Shown: piece after piece, positions 21,896 to 34,259 of the stretch
Numbering within the stretch: the first letter of the stretch is position 1
Layout: every line of letters begins with the position of its first letter
Assembly (NCBI RefSeq): GCF_026230105.1
Contig: NC_079482.1
Location: 5,084,001-5,148,000, forward strand
DNA: 64,000 bases
Reading direction: 5' to 3'
From: Diorhabda sublineata
Taxonomy: Eukaryota; Arthropoda; Insecta; Coleoptera; Chrysomelidae
Notes under the pieces: model-generated
Seen by the model: only the letters and a program-made list of their open reading frames with translations
Told to the model about the DNA's origin: nothing
Databases searched by the model: none
Translations under genes and position numbers: made by a program

Positions 21896-22260
21896 CGATA
21901 AATGAAGATGTACGGAGACTCTGCACCATCATTTACGACCGTAATATTTTGCGCAGCTGCATTCAAAAGTGACCGTGTCTGTTTGACTAACGACAAGCGT
22001 TTGGAACGGCCCAAAACTGCGATAATCAGCGATATTATCGTAAAAATTCACCAAATGCTCTTGGACAAAAAAGGCAAAAAAATACTGTTCCATCAGGACA
22101 ATACTTCGTTAACCGTCATGGCTAAAGTTCGTGAATAGCGACTTCCTCCTGTTTTCTAACCTCAAAGTTTCATTCGCAGATTTTAATTATACAAGGACGT
22201 ATTGATGAAAAGTTGGATGGTTATCTTCAATTTTGAAAGACGATATTCAAGAAAGTAACC
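21896..22260 (+). pseudogene. mariner transposase fragment with internal deletion
   Basis: The frame 21902-22138 begins MKMYGDSAPSFTTV, the first helix-turn-helix region of a mariner. It continues with RLERPKTAI where family members have sGRPKTA, then DIIVKIHQMLLD. It then jumps directly to KKILFHQDNTSLTVMAK, the second catalytic-aspartate block (LFHQDNAPaHts). More than half of the enzyme, including the first catalytic block, is deleted at the join. A stop follows. Confidence 0.75.
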
Positions 22261-22269
22261 AAACAGTAT

Positions 22270-23860
22270 TCTTCACCTTAAATAGATTTGTCCACTTTTT
22301 TGTTTAGATGAACTCTATGGGGGTATGATCCGTTCTAAAACCTGTCGGCTAGTTTTCAAGGTGAAATCAATAAGTTATTTTGGCGTGTTGTCTTTTTGGC
22401 TAAATGTTTACTTGATGGACGTCTTTTTCGTCATATAGTTGTTTTAAAATATGGGCAGTCAGAAAAATCAGATTTTGCCGATTCAATAATAATCATAAAA
22501 TAAGTTTTATGCATTTGGAAACAATGAGATTGTTCAATGTGAGAAAAGTATAAAAAAGTACAAATGGCACTACAAACCACACCAAAGTTTATTAGTTATA
22601 GTCTATATCCTGAAGTGCAGCTTTTTGAGAAATTTTCTATCTTTCCATGGTTTGTTTAAAACATTGTGTCATACGGGTTATATGGGTTTAAATTTTTACT
22701 TTTAAACAACGTTACGTTCATAAAGAATAATTTCAATATAGTCCAATTCCACATATGTCTCTTTAATCTTATGATTAACTAATTTCTCCTGGAATTATTT
22801 TTTACAGGAGGAGGTTCTTCCATGAAAAAATTCAGTATAAGTAAGTCAAGCTAATCTACCATCGTGTCTGAAGACGATAACTTGGTCAGAGTCAGATAAT
22901 GTAACCGTTAGTGTTAGTGTAGTGTAAGTGTAAGCAGTGTGATCAGTGTAAATATCACCAACGGTCCCAGAAATTTCACCTAAGTGAGTATAAATTAATG
23001 AGAGGGGATGAAATAATTTAAATGCATAACAAATATATGTGTGACTGGCGTCAAGAACGTCTTGATGTAACCGCGACACAATCGACATTAACACATTAAA
23101 AGATTTTTGTTTTCTCGCGCATCTGTAGTCGTTAAATCATTAGGGCCGATAATTAATCCGTTAAAGTACTTCGAAGACAGAAATTCAAAATTGGTCGATA
23201 TCCGGTTTAAGCACTCACGACATATATTTAGTAAAATGGCGATTCGGTTGTCGTTAAGCCCCCCTTTAATCCAATAATCCCTTTGTAATTTATTCTGCAC
23301 CCCAACTAGTAACTGATAAATATTTTAACAGGGTCCGCATAAGATTCAACTAACGACGTGGCTGTACAAGAAATGATGATGTTTGAATTTGTGGTTTCAA
23401 GAGGAGAACGGTTGAAGCGGCGCTTGTGCTTAATAAGATTAAGCGCGAAATTTTCGTTCGGGTTCCGTTGAAAATTAATTTAGAGATTCAGTTTAGCAAA
23501 AGATATAACATTAAATTTTATGAGTTTTATTTTTCTAACGTAAAACCTGTCAGCAAACGTTTTACATTAGAAAAAAATCGACGCTTATTATTTTAGTGCG
23601 GCTAATGTATAAGCGCTTCAGATAACACATAATACCTTGAGAGAAAACTGCAAACGGAATTGCTAACGTTCAGTAAAGCGGACTAGTTGAATAATCAACT
23701 TACCTTCCAATTCAAGCTATTGCTCTGCACGCTCTTTCGATATCCTACGACGTAAGACAGATTCGCTGCTTTCATTCCAGTGAGTTAGGTTCCTAATTTC
23801 AGAACTGTCTACTTCTTTAGAAAAATTTTAAGTGTATAAAATTCACTATAGTAGACTTTG
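22270..23860. other. no recognisable gene
   Basis: Small open frames on the minus strand (22846-23094, 23088-23300) have no known motif. Nothing else is supported. Confidence 0.5.
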
Positions 23861-23873
23861 TGTACTGTATCTT

Positions 23874-23916
23874 AACCCTTAACTAAAGTTGTGTGTCCAA
23901 TGGACCCAGGTTGAAG
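23874..23916 (+). repeat. possible piggyBac-type terminal repeat, single end
   Basis: TTAACCCTTAACTAAAGTTG followed by TGTGTCCAATGGACCCAGG resembles the ends of insect piggyBac-like MITEs (TTAA target, CCCTT start, then a GGTCC..GGACC palindrome). No matching opposite end was found in the neighbourhood, so this may be a solo end or chance. Confidence 0.3.
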
Positions 23917-24295
23917 TTTCTAAGTCCAGTATACGCCGCGCCGAACAACATACTCGTTCCTGCTAGACCGGGCGTTGGATGGAGTTGAGAGTGCAAAATG
24001 TGAGAACCGCATTCGGTTTTGAATTCAGAAAAGCATGCAGATTATGATTCTGGATGTTGCCAGGAGCCATATTGGTCAATTTTTTTACAGCCCACCCCCT
24101 TAGACATCTAGTAAATGGACTGATCATTATAACGGTTGTTTTAGAGAGAATATCCAATTGATTTTTATGATTAAAGATACTTACAGCTAATCAAGTGAAA
24201 AAACAAGAGGAAAATTAAAAATAAAAACATTTATTATTGATAAAAAAATTTTTTTAATTAAAAAAATCAAATTTTCATATATTCTAAATGGAAAA

Positions 24296-25600
24296 ATGAT
24301 AATTATCAATCTTTTTTATGCTGACAATCGTTATTTATGCATTTGCATAAAGGAATACAATAAATATGTAATTTTTTACAAGAACAAGCCATTGTTTTAC
24401 AATTGGATCCACATTTACACGGTTGAATCAACAATTCCGGCAGTGGTTGCAAATTACCATCCTTCCTTTCGTAGCCTAAGAAGGTATAATCAATTGATTG
24501 TAGTTGAGTTTGGTCAGCATTTATCCATACATATGTTTGTGCTGAAGCTCTTAATAGAGCATCTGATGTGCAAATAACTTTTACTAAATTTAAGCCGAAA
24601 CCGATATTTTGGGAAATTAACTTATATATACACGAAGTTCATCAGTTGTTAAGTTTTTTTTTTTTGAAAAAAGATAGGTGCAAATGTTTTCCAGCTCTTT
24701 TAGCTATTCGCCACTTAAGTATGGATTTTATTTTATAATATTTTATATATTTTATATATATTTTATTATATTTTGTTTTATTTTTAGGAATAAGCAATTT
24801 TTTGTCTATATCTTCACACACAATTGACGTTGTTACTTCGTTATCGAGGTTTTTTATGCTTCGTAATTGATGCAATGCCCACATTTAGTCAATATAACGA
24901 TTAATTGTTTAGATCGAGTCGAAATGATGTACAGATTGAGCTATAAAGCTATATGCTTTGGAGTCTGTTTTTCAGTAATCGTGTAATACACATCATAAAA
25001 CACTCGTCGATTATAATTCTCACTCAATTTATTATTCTTTGCACTGAACAATGCTTGCATAAACATTTGCCAAGTATTCGGTAATAGACCTTTTTGTAAA
25101 AATTATTCAATTAAATTTTCATCACATTAATATCCATCTGGTATTACTTTAGTATTTAATATTTCTTTTCGGAGTTGTTTAGCTACTTGAACAGTGTAGT
25201 TTATTGAATTTGCGGTACGCATATATTCAATAAACTTCATCCAGTGGTATATTGCCCACAAACACCAATGATGATTTTGATCTGTCACTCGGATATGAAA
25301 ATAAAACATTTTTACTATACTTATTGATGATTTCATAACGCGATTTTCTACAATTGCCTTTCCTATTTCAGTGAGTTCAGCTAGTCGCTTGGCCAAGAAT
25401 GACACAGTTCATCAATCAGCTTTTCAAATGCCTCTATAAGTATGTCATGTAGTTCATTTTAATTGAAGGTCTGCCTGCTGGATTGTCAGAATTTCTTGGT
25501 AGTAGCAGATAATCACGATAACAATGTTTATAATACCTCACTTCCATTGCGAATAAATCAGCTGGTTGTTCGCAAGTGGCAATTTTTGTCATAGAAGTCA
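24296..25600 (-). pseudogene. remnant of a repetitive insect gene with cysteine-rich tail
   Basis: Minus-strand blocks in order: EVRYYKHCYRDYL near 25540 (family pattern e.kYH..CYrkyl), KNVLFSYPSDRSKSSLVFVG near 25290-25350, ALHQLRSIKNLD near 24850-24880, and a C-terminal segment near 24300-24480 reading LQPLPELLIQPCKCGSNCKT followed by more C-x-C pairs. I recall this architecture from a multi-copy insect family of unassigned function, possibly transposon-derived, with a C.C...C...C.C tail. Many stops are present. No biochemical role is claimed. Confidence 0.45.
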
Positions 25601-26700
25601 TAGAAAATTTTCACGACTTAATTAAAATGTCAAACTTTATTATGGCAATGTCCTAATCATATCATTGTTGTCATATCTCAAAACTTAAATAGCTATCCTC
25701 AATCTTACTTCCCCGGCTGGAAACTCTTCCTCAGTAAAAGGTATTCGGCCTCACAATCAGTTAGAGTACAAAAATAACTGGTACTTAGATGGGGTGAACA
25801 ATTGATATTAAATTGGATGTTGGAAGGTGGAAAAGATGGAAACACCTTATGAATTAAATGAATGAAAACTAAATGAACTATTCTCCAAAGTAATATTTAT
25901 AATACCAGTCATTTTTTTAGTCCTCAAAACAAGAAGATAACCGCAGACATTACAACTAAATAGATTGTTTTTTACAGTGTGTATTTAAAGTAATATACAT
26001 AGAACAAAAATTCCAATCTGAATTGCTCAAAATAAGGAAAACATTAAGGTTTTTCCATCACATTGTATATACCAGTTTATAATGTATTAAGTCATTTCGA
26101 TTTAGTTTCTGTTGTAAAATAATTGTCTTCACAGATAAGCGTCGAAATGGCGACCTCGCTACATCACATCCGTTTGCCTTTCAACGGCTGACCGTTTGTC
26201 TACAGTTTCTCGCCTTCTGTGATTTATTTCACTATCCTTCGGTGACTCGTTGTGACCAACTCTCGGCCGATATCAATAACGAATGACACCACGAAATATG
26301 TTATCAACTTATCACGAACAATACACAACACACGGCGAATGGGCAGCAACAAAAAAGGCATTTTCTGTTATTACAAACCTAGTTTATGGTGTTTCGTGGG
26401 TCAGGAGCAATGAAAACATTCTCACGCAAAAACATTGGATATAACTCATTTTTGTAATACAGTTAACTCAGGGGTGACTTTGATAAAATTGAAAATATTT
26501 TTGTAGGACATTTTTAAAACTATCACATTTACAAAAAACATATTTTTCTAGTTTATATTTTTATGCTGTTTTTATTAATTTTTGTACTAAAATATAACGT
26601 CGGTGTTGCAGGTTTTCCACGGTTCCCTTGCAACCTGGTGAACCGGTTCTCCAGCCAAATGGCCGACGATAGGGAATAACGCAGCTGTACCAACACGTTC
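25600..26700. other. no recognisable gene; locally GC-richer island
   Basis: At 26140-26400 base composition rises (for example GCGTCGAAATGGCGACCTCG) compared with the surrounding DNA. No open reading frame or splice structure could be tied to it. Confidence 0.4.
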
Positions 26701-26747
26701 AAATACTTCAAAAATAAAAAAACATTTTTTGCTTACAAATTCCATTT

Positions 26748-27263
26748 TTGTTTTCTTCTGGCCAAAATCTCTCTTTAGGAATAGTTAAACAAACACATCT
26801 CAACCCAACAACCACAATCCCAGCTCTGCTGAGGAGCTATTCCTATATCAGGGCCACCTCCTTACAAAAATCCTCCTTATCCTACCAAACATCAACCAAC
26901 GAATCTCTCTCTCTCACTCTACTAAAATATAACGTAAAAACGTTCAATATACATCAATGTGTAACAAAAGGACTGATTAAGGGCACCTTCTTGACTGGAG
27001 TGCCTTCGATCACGGGCTATAAAAATCGACCAGCATGTTTTAACACGTTTTTCGGGGTTACTTTGATCACTATCCTTAGTGTATACGACTTTTCAATAAA
27101 AGGTAATCCCGTCCTTAGGATAGATATAAAACTGCAAAATATTTGGAATTTGTTCAGTAAAAAATTTCTTAACGTAAGAAAAAATACACATTTTTTACGA
27201 TATTCAAGTGAACTTGAATATCCAATTTTACACCAAAAAGATACTCTTGATAAAAGTCGATAA
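26748..27263 (+). CDS. unrecognised open frame, 171 codons
   Basis: This is the second-longest stop-free stretch with a start codon and carries no transposase motif. The product is rich in S, T, K and N and starts MFSSGQNLSLGIVKQ. An acceptor-like TTCTTCTGGCC...CTTTAG precedes GAATAGTTAAAC near 26780, so the true exon could begin there. The 3' end runs into the left terminal repeat of the mariner-like element at 27264, so it may be interrupted. It could be a chance frame. No function is assigned. Confidence 0.25.
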   Translation: MFSSGQNLSLGIVKQTHLNPTTTIPALLRSYSYIRATSLQKSSLSYQTSTNESLSLTLLKYNVKTFNIHQCVTKGLIKGTFLTGVPSITGYKNRPACFNTFFGVTLITILSVYDFSIKGNPVLRIDIKLQNIWNLFSKKFLNVRKNTHFLRYSSELEYPILHQKDTLDKSR

Positions 27264-28250
27264 TGTATAAAGTTTTTGGAATATTTTGATTTGAAAATTA
27301 TGAAAAAGTAACCGATGCTGGTATGAAGGAATAATATATGTATTAATTAAATAAAAAAATATGAGATGAATATTTAAAAAAAGGCTAATAACATGAAATA
27401 GAATTAAATTAGAATAACTTTTCAAAATGTCCGTTCTCACGAATAAACAAGTGTATCCTTTTTTCTAAAGAATCCATTAATCTTCTTAACGGTAGGGAGT
27501 CAGCTATGAGGTCATTAAAGTGACGTTGAATTTCTTTCAATTATTGAGGTAAATTTACCTCTATAGCATAAACTTTTTCTTCAAGATATGATAAAACTGT
27601 GTATTCCATAGGATTAAAATCGCTTGACCGAGGAGGCCAATGAATCGGAGCTTCTGTCCCTCTACTAGTCCATCGATTCTTAAAATGGTTACTCAATCAA
27701 TTACGATACCTTCTATCAAAGTGCGGTGGAGCTCCATCGTGTATAAAAAATATAAATCTTCTAATATTTAGATTAAGTGTTTGTTTAAAAAATCGAGGTA
27801 AATATCACCATTTAAATTTCCAAGTAGAATGTGATAACCTATTTATTTGTTACCTAAAGTTGCTACCCAAAAATTAACTCTCAGTTTTTTTGACATGTGA
27901 ATTGCCATCACACTCTATTTTAAAAAATTTGGATTGAGGGTTGTCCTTTCTTGTAATATTTGACATAAAGCAAGAGCTCTTGGACTTGTAATGATAAGGA
28001 TATAGCTGTTTCTTTTTAAGTATCGTCCTAGTACTTTATAACTTTGAAGAACAAGATTAGACTGGATTTTTTTGAGTTACAAGTCCCAGTCCCATTTTTT
28101 TTAAAGTATCCGTTTTATGGAAAGAATCTCCTCACATAATGCATACTAATTAATGAAAATAATAATTATCAATAACTTTATCAATACTTTATACCAGCAT
28201 TAGCTATTACTTCATAATTTTCAAATCAAAATATTCCGAAAACGGTACAC
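27264..28250 (-). mobile_element. mariner-like element with ~60-bp inverted ends
   Basis: Left 27266-27325 and right 28188-28247 are inverted copies sharing GGAATATTTTGATTTGAAAA followed by TTATGAA..AGTAA..GATGCTGGTAT. The minus strand encodes a decayed transposase (next entry). Its length of about 1 kb is below full length. Confidence 0.75.
27420..27910 (-). pseudogene. mariner-like transposase C-terminal remnant
   Basis: On the minus strand: NFWVATLGNK near 27870, YHILLGNLNGDIYLDFLN near 27790-27840, FIHDGAPPHFDRRYRN near 27705-27755 (second catalytic aspartate), NRWTSRG, then IHWPPRSSDFNPMEYTVLSY near 27600-27660 (last acidic block, P.D.nP.e/d) and LEEKVYAIEVN. Stops occur within. The order G.l.G..Yl.fL, HDGAPPHF, W.PRS.D.NP matches a mariner-like lineage widespread in insects. 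The N-terminal DNA-binding half is absent. Confidence 0.75.
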
Positions 28251-28259
28251 AGAATCGAG

Positions 28260-29110
28260 TTTTATCATGAAAGTTCATGGTGTAACATTAAATGATGCTC
28301 AAGTTCACTTGAAATTTTGCTTAATAAATCCAATATTCAAAGAGTTATGTTCAATACCACTTGGTACGAATGGTGTAACTAGCGTCCTCTACGAGAGTCA
28401 GACAAAAAAAATTGTTTGTATGTGTCAGCTCCGACGCACGACTGGAGTTTTTTTTAATCTGTAAGCTCGCTGTCTCTCGGCTGGAGTTTTTGGAGGTTTA
28501 GATTTTTTCCTAGTCAAAAAATATAAAAAAAAATTAGAAAATTTATAAATGCATAATTATAAAAATTTTAACCGACTTTAAGAAAATTGATAAAAAAAGG
28601 TTTTTATAAACATTGTTTTCAAATTATTATAAGTAATTTTTTATTTAAAATATATTATCTTAATAATTAACAAAAATGGTTATAAAAAGATAATTGTCAC
28701 TAAATCTTTTACATACAATAATAAATAGTACATGAAAATTATTTAAATAAGCTGAAAAATAACTTTTCGAAAGAAAATTATATAAAAACATTATTATAAT
28801 GAAAAAATATTGTCGATTTTTCTGATAATATTATAGAATTATTGACTACAGTTCTTAATATTTAAAAATTATTTATAAAATAAATCATAATAACGTGGAA
28901 GAATTTATAGACATCGACAAAAAAATTAATTTTTGGTTAGGTTAGAAATTTTCTATTTTATGTGGATGCGCTCGATAATTCATATTGGGTTGATTATCTA
29001 ATTTTATGTGTTGTTTTCAAATATATATTTATATGAACTACATCGATAATTATTAAAATATTTAATAAATACAAATTGCACATGCTCATACATATAATAC
29101 ATGAATTATA
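28260..29110. other. AT-rich spacer
   Basis: Strongly AT-rich DNA with poly-A and poly-T runs. No gene, repeat end or RNA was recognised apart from a short uninformative frame at 28267-28464. Confidence 0.5.
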
Positions 29111-29116
29111 ACGTAC

Positions 29117-29175
29117 CTTGCAGCCACGTGTTTGTTAGATGTTCCGGCAATATCAGCTACACCTCTTTCTGCCAT
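29117..29175 (-). CDS. possible first coding exon of a host gene
   Basis: On the minus strand, ATG at 29175-29173 opens MAERGVADIAGTSNKHVAA and ends at CAAG|GTACGT, a good 5' splice site (GT at 29116-29115). Upstream on the same strand is an ATTTGCAT octamer abutting TATATAAGG (29363-29380), roughly 190 bases from the ATG, which would serve as a promoter. The combination of TATA, start codon and donor is better than chance. However, no downstream exon was found between 29110 and the left edge of the window, and the protein start is not one I recognise. Confidence 0.35.
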
Positions 29176-29362
29176 AGTTATTTGAAAATACTTTCAGTTC
29201 ACTTTAGCGGAACACAATGATAATAAAACTTCACAATGACAGCAATATAAGTATGTTGACACTGACAAATTAGAAAGTTGCGCATCATAGGTTGCGCACC
29301 AAAAACGTAACGAGGTCATTCATCGATAGATTTTACTCCTCACATTTTTCTCACACCGGGCC

Positions 29363-29378
29363 CCTTATATATGCAAAT
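29363..29378 (-). promoter_or_regulatory. octamer plus TATA box
   Basis: Read on the minus strand the site is ATTTGCATATATAAGG: a POU-type octamer overlapping a TATA box, followed by GGGCCC. It would drive transcription toward the exon at 29117-29175. Confidence 0.35.
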
Positions 29379-29389
29379 CTATTCTTAAG

Positions 29390-32300
29390 GAGTAAACTCC
29401 AAAAACAAATTCATCGGATGTTGCCATTAGTTGTAGCAAAATCGTAAAAAATGTGCATACTTTTTTGCTTGAATACGGATGAAGTTACAATTTTTTTTTA
29501 CTGAACAAACCCCAAATACTTTTCAGTTTTCTATATACTCTAGAAAAGGGATCACCTTGTTTTGAGACATTTTGAATATTCTATTTAATATAGATGTCCA
29601 AACTCGAATCACAATCGTTTCCTCAAGATTTTTATTTAGAAACCAACATAAGTTCATCTAGGTTGTAAACAGTCCTTAATATGATTAGAATGTAAAAAAA
29701 TGGATCCAGGTCGATAGATGCTGCCGACTTTAAAATCATGGTGATATAATTCACAACAAGGCTAAATTATCGTCTGTCTGTTTCACGAGAGAATGAAATC
29801 CTTGAAGCTCCATTTCATCTTCTGATATTCATAAATGTATGAAAAACTGACTGACTTTTGACCTTTCAGAAATCCATTTCCTTTCACAAGAACAGTCTGA
29901 TTGTATTTCTTGTTGACTCTTCTGAACCTTGGGCAGTGATAATTTTTCTTAGTTCTAGTTGTAATCTTTCTTTTGTGTCTTGGTACGACAGCTTCCATTT
30001 GTCACATTATTGTAGATTTTCAGGATTGCCATTAGTCAATTTTCGCAAAATGTTCTAAACATTCAGAGGATAATTACCAATTGCATCAAGCTCAATCCCT
30101 GTTCTATATCAGTAGTATTTTTTTGATTTCGTTTCTTGGTTGGGATGGAAAACATTTTTCCAACGCTGCTTTTTATAAATAGTCGTAGACATCTTAGTAT
30201 TCATATTTTTGTGACACGGCTATTTTCGACAAATCTTTATAGAACTTATGCACGTATTATGTAAGAGCGCAACTGTATGGGTTTTGCGAAATGGCACCAT
30301 GGAGCTAGACATGAACTGACCCACATTGAGAATTCGTCCACCAAGAAATAAACGCAGAGAAATGGGAAATATCTTGTTTGATCAATGTTATCCATTATGT
30401 TCAAAGTCACCATGATTGGTAGTAGTTTATTTAGCACCAATAGGCTTTAAATACTAAAGGGATTCAAAGTATATTGATAAACATAAATTAAAATCTAGTT
30501 ATTATTTAATTTTGTTTGAATTTGTAGTTGGAAAAGGGCTCGGTAGCGAGATGTTGAACGGAAAACATAGGAAAATGTAGAGTCATTGTTTTGGATTCAG
30601 TTTGTTGATTGCATAGCTCCAATAAAGAATTCGTGATAATACTGAAGGCCGAAGACTAGGTACTTATTGTGAAGGTCTTGGTAGGGATTATGGTAATAGA
30701 CTACCGGAGCGTGATGTTCTTTAAAATAATTTAAAGAGCGTCTAATTAGTTTACTGCTGTTTATTTTTTGCAAAAGACGACATATATACGATCGACAACG
30801 CAGTTAAAACTTTGTTTGGAAAGTGATTCCTAACTTAAGCTAACAATTGCAGTATGTGACGTCAACACTCCCGTAGTCTATTCCTCACGAAAGGATTCGT
30901 GTGCTGGATCAACAAAATATTTGTTTTCAAGGATATATCCGAATTTATATGCCATTTGGGGCTGGAGATGGATTAATACCTATATATAAAATGTAGCTGA
31001 AGCAGCAATATCTAAGAATTGACTGCTAGCAAGAAAATATCCCTTTCAAAGGATGATTGGCTAAAATTTAGTAAACGCTTCCTTTATATCCGATCATGTT
31101 TTATACAAATGATAAGACCGATCCGTCCCCGTACATAGCCGTTCAATTGGAAGTGTGAATGAATCTTGACGCACACTTTTTTAGTTTTGAGTGTCACGGA
31201 ACCATTTCGAAAATTTATTCAGAACATTTTGCGATCGGATGATGAATGAGAGCTTGTTGGGATCAAATGTGTCGATGCTTATAGTGGAATAGTTTCGTAG
31301 TAATGAATTATCATACTCATAATATGGAGTAGCGACTCATCACATTATTTTTATGTACGAGAAATGTTTTTGCTATAAGCTTCCATTATTCAAGTTAATT
31401 TTACAAGCAGAAATGTTTCCAATTAATCCTCGTACATCTTAAATACTAATGAAACTGTCTTAGATTCTAAAGATATTTATACTTAGTGAAATTGCACTAA
31501 CGAGAAAAAAAAATAAAAAAACTTTTGAAGACTATCTGAATTTAACACTTAATTTGATTGTACACTTAGACTGAATTGTTGTTGGATATTCTTATCTCCC
31601 TCATTTCAATTCCCCGTTTTACAACGATTTAAGTTTCTAATTATTGTTCTAACGTAATTCGGAACGAACCTGATTCTTCTGAATTAAATATCAGCATTCA
31701 TTAATTCACACTTGAATGTTTTAAACCTAATAAAGTTAACAAAGTAATTTATATTAAAATAAGGTCATGTCCCGGAATTACCGGAGTTTTCTCGTCGAAT
31801 CCATTTTGAAATTCAAGCACTTATAAAACAAAAAAGTTTAGTTTTGAAAGTATGAGAGGTCTTCGCAAATAGATCAATTAGTAGGAGAGCCAGCGACATT
31901 TAATTGAAGCTTATCTTTTGAAACATTGTGCTCGTCCATCCGTGATGACTAGCTATTATTGCTATTTTATTCAATTAAATTCTACACAATAGCAGACAGT
32001 TCCAACGTACATATGAACATGGAATGAACGCTAGATGAGGTCCTGCAGCTACACGATGCATCGAACTATACGCCAGCATTAACCTTCCAACATTGGCTGG
32101 AAACTGGACGAAGGATATACGCCAATAAAATTGTATTATTAAACTTATCTAAAGAAATGAAAACAAAGCAAAAAAGTGATGAACAACTTTAGTGTTTCAT
32201 ACAAAACATTCATGGGCAAGAGGACAAGAAATGGGTCTGGTTGTACCACAAGTATTGGTTCCAGTGTTGGAACAAAAATGCCGCATTTTCATCGCAAACG

Positions 32301-33270
32301 TTTCATTGGAAGCAAAATATTCGTCTAATGGCAAGGACGCATCGTGTGGTACCGGCTTTATTAATCCAAAATTAGAATATTGATTGGACGGTTCTAAATC
32401 AACACCTTCAACAGTCGCAGAAGCTATTAACTTTTTTTATTTAGTTAAACTTCATTTCAATATGTTATTGACTGATTATTTGTGTGTATGACAATTGGTT
32501 GAGCAAATTGAAGGGCTCTAACCGCCTGGTAAAATGAGTTGAACATCTCGTATGCTTCTTCTTATTTCTTGTGCTCTACCATAATAATTTACGTTGTTAA
32601 ACGTAATAATGATTCATTTAGGATGTTTATAATGAAGACGATTATTCATTTACGTTGAAAATTGGATGATTCTAGATAATCCTCATATTGTATTTTCTAC
32701 TATTGACTTATTGAATGTTTTCGTTAATTTTTGGTATTTTGCTGCATGTCTTAGTCCTCTATTATGAAATATATTCAGGATCTGGGTTCATTTCATGAAA
32801 TAATCTGTATTTTTCTTGTATTGTCTGCATCCGTCGACAATACAAATAATAATCTGAGCATGTCCCAGTGCCATAGCAAGAGATGTAGATATAATAGTTT
32901 CTTTGGATCGCAGTGTATTATTATACACGCACTTATTAATAATCATCAATATTTTATTTCTGTCATTCCTTTCTTAGATAATTTTCTGGTAAACGTACAT
33001 TCTTTAAAGGGTCAATAGATTCAGAATTTCACTTCTACAACTGTTAAAGCCCTTCTGAAACTTCTTAAAATTGAATGCCAATTTACCATAATCAAATTAT
33101 ATTTGGAAAAACTCTCGAAGTAACTGCAGACGTTTCGAAATGATTTGGGTAACTTTGGAACAAAAAACTACCCCAATATCTCAAAAAAACTACTGTTTAT
33201 ATCCATTTTTCATCTACATCAGTGTTTTCCGAGGTGATTTGATGAGTTTAATTTCGGTACAAAATTCAAA
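29390..33270. other. long stretch without recognised gene
   Basis: Several short open frames (for example 29783-29998 minus, 32192-32383 plus, 32764-33018 plus) show no motif. An open stretch around 32010-32160 has reasonable composition but no recognised family. Confidence 0.5.
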
Positions 33271-33274
33271 TATT

Positions 33275-33314
33275 AGGTATAATTTGGCGAGACCAAAATA
33301 CCAATTGGGTATTT
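33275..33314 (+). repeat. 40-bp target-site duplication, left copy
   Basis: The 40 bases beginning AGGTATAATTTGGCGAGACC are repeated at 34219-34258 with one difference (G/A at the 13th base). They directly flank the LINE insert 33315-34218. Confidence 0.85.
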
Positions 33315-33360
33315 CTTCTTCTTCTACTTCCTCTTCTTCTTCTCCTTCTTCTTCTTCTTC
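33315..33360. repeat. TTC-rich simple repeat (GAA-rich LINE tail)
   Basis: TTCTTCTTCTTCTACTTCCT and continuing TTC units; on the minus strand this is the GAA-rich 3' tail of the LINE. Confidence 0.85.
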
Positions 33361-34218
33361 AACGTATTGTAGGTCTTAGGCCTGTAGTTTTCAACTTATC
33401 ATTCTTGAAATGTTAATGAATCCATCCATCTTTTTGGAGGTTTTCCTAAATGTCTTTGCTAATCTTTCTCCGGTCATCCTGTTCACGTGATCATTCCAAG
33501 CTCTTCCACGTTTACGTCCCCATCTGACTATGTCTTCCATATTCATATTCGTGTCTTATTTTTTTTCTTTCTGTCTTTTAGTATGTTTCCGAGTTAATGA
33601 TTCCAGATAATGTTCCGGAATACGGCTGAAATTCTGCTGGTTTTGTTTGCTTGTCCTTTTACTTAATTTACTCTTTTCTGGTCTGCGCTGATTTGTGTAG
33701 TCAAATGACATTACCTGTTCTATGGTTTTATTTTCTAGGGCGAGTTTTCACTTCTCATTGGTTCTTTAGAGATAACAAGGGTTTTAGTTTTTGCAGTGGA
33801 TACTTGCACGTTAAAGGTTTTACCTTTCACGTAGAATGAATATAGTACAGCGTCATCGGTATAAGAGATTATTTTTATTGCGCCCGTTGTAAGTGAATAT
33901 CCTCTTGCTGTATTCTTGACATGATTCTTTATTTAGTCCATTATCAGGTTGAACAGTTGCGGGCTTAAGGAGTGTTATAGTTTAAATATCTTATGATATC
34001 TATTATGGTTTCCGAAACGTATTTCTTTTTTTGAATTTCTACTACGTCGCTTAACCTTACCCTGTCGAATGCTTTGGTGAGATCTGTAAAGCACATATAC
34101 ACGGACTTGCCTGATTGTGAAGATGGCATCTGCAGTTGATCGATTTCTCCTAAATCCTTGTTGTTCTTCCGATGTGTTCACATGTTCATTTAATGTTGTT
34201 TCAATGATTTTTGTAAAA
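33315..34218 (-). mobile_element. 5'-truncated LINE insertion (reverse-transcriptase remnant)
   Basis: The 904-bp minus-strand insert sits exactly between two 40-bp direct repeats. Its 3' end (33315-33360) is a GAA/GGA-rich tail. Coding blocks on the minus strand are EEQQGFRRNRSTADAIFTIR (34110-34170), the reverse-transcriptase motif q.GFR..rST.daIf..rq, then a shifted frame with LSPQLFNLIMD near 33950, and SYTDDAVLYS near 33850, where the catalytic box is FADD or YADD in family members. A degraded endonuclease-free tail follows. The element is 5'-truncated just before the QGFR block. Long target duplication plus simple-sequence tail is the signature of target-primed reverse transcription. 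Confidence 0.85.
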
Positions 34219-34258
34219 AGGTATAATTTGACGAGACCAAAATACCAATTGGGTATTT
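34219..34258 (+). repeat. 40-bp target-site duplication, right copy
   Basis: Copy of 33275-33314 with 39 of 40 identical bases. Confidence 0.85.
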
Positions 34259-34259
34259 G

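Noticed and set aside
26596..26680. GC-rich palindrome-like stretch (GCAGGTT...AACCTG) as a regulatory element
   Set aside because: Pairing is short and imperfect, with no linked gene.
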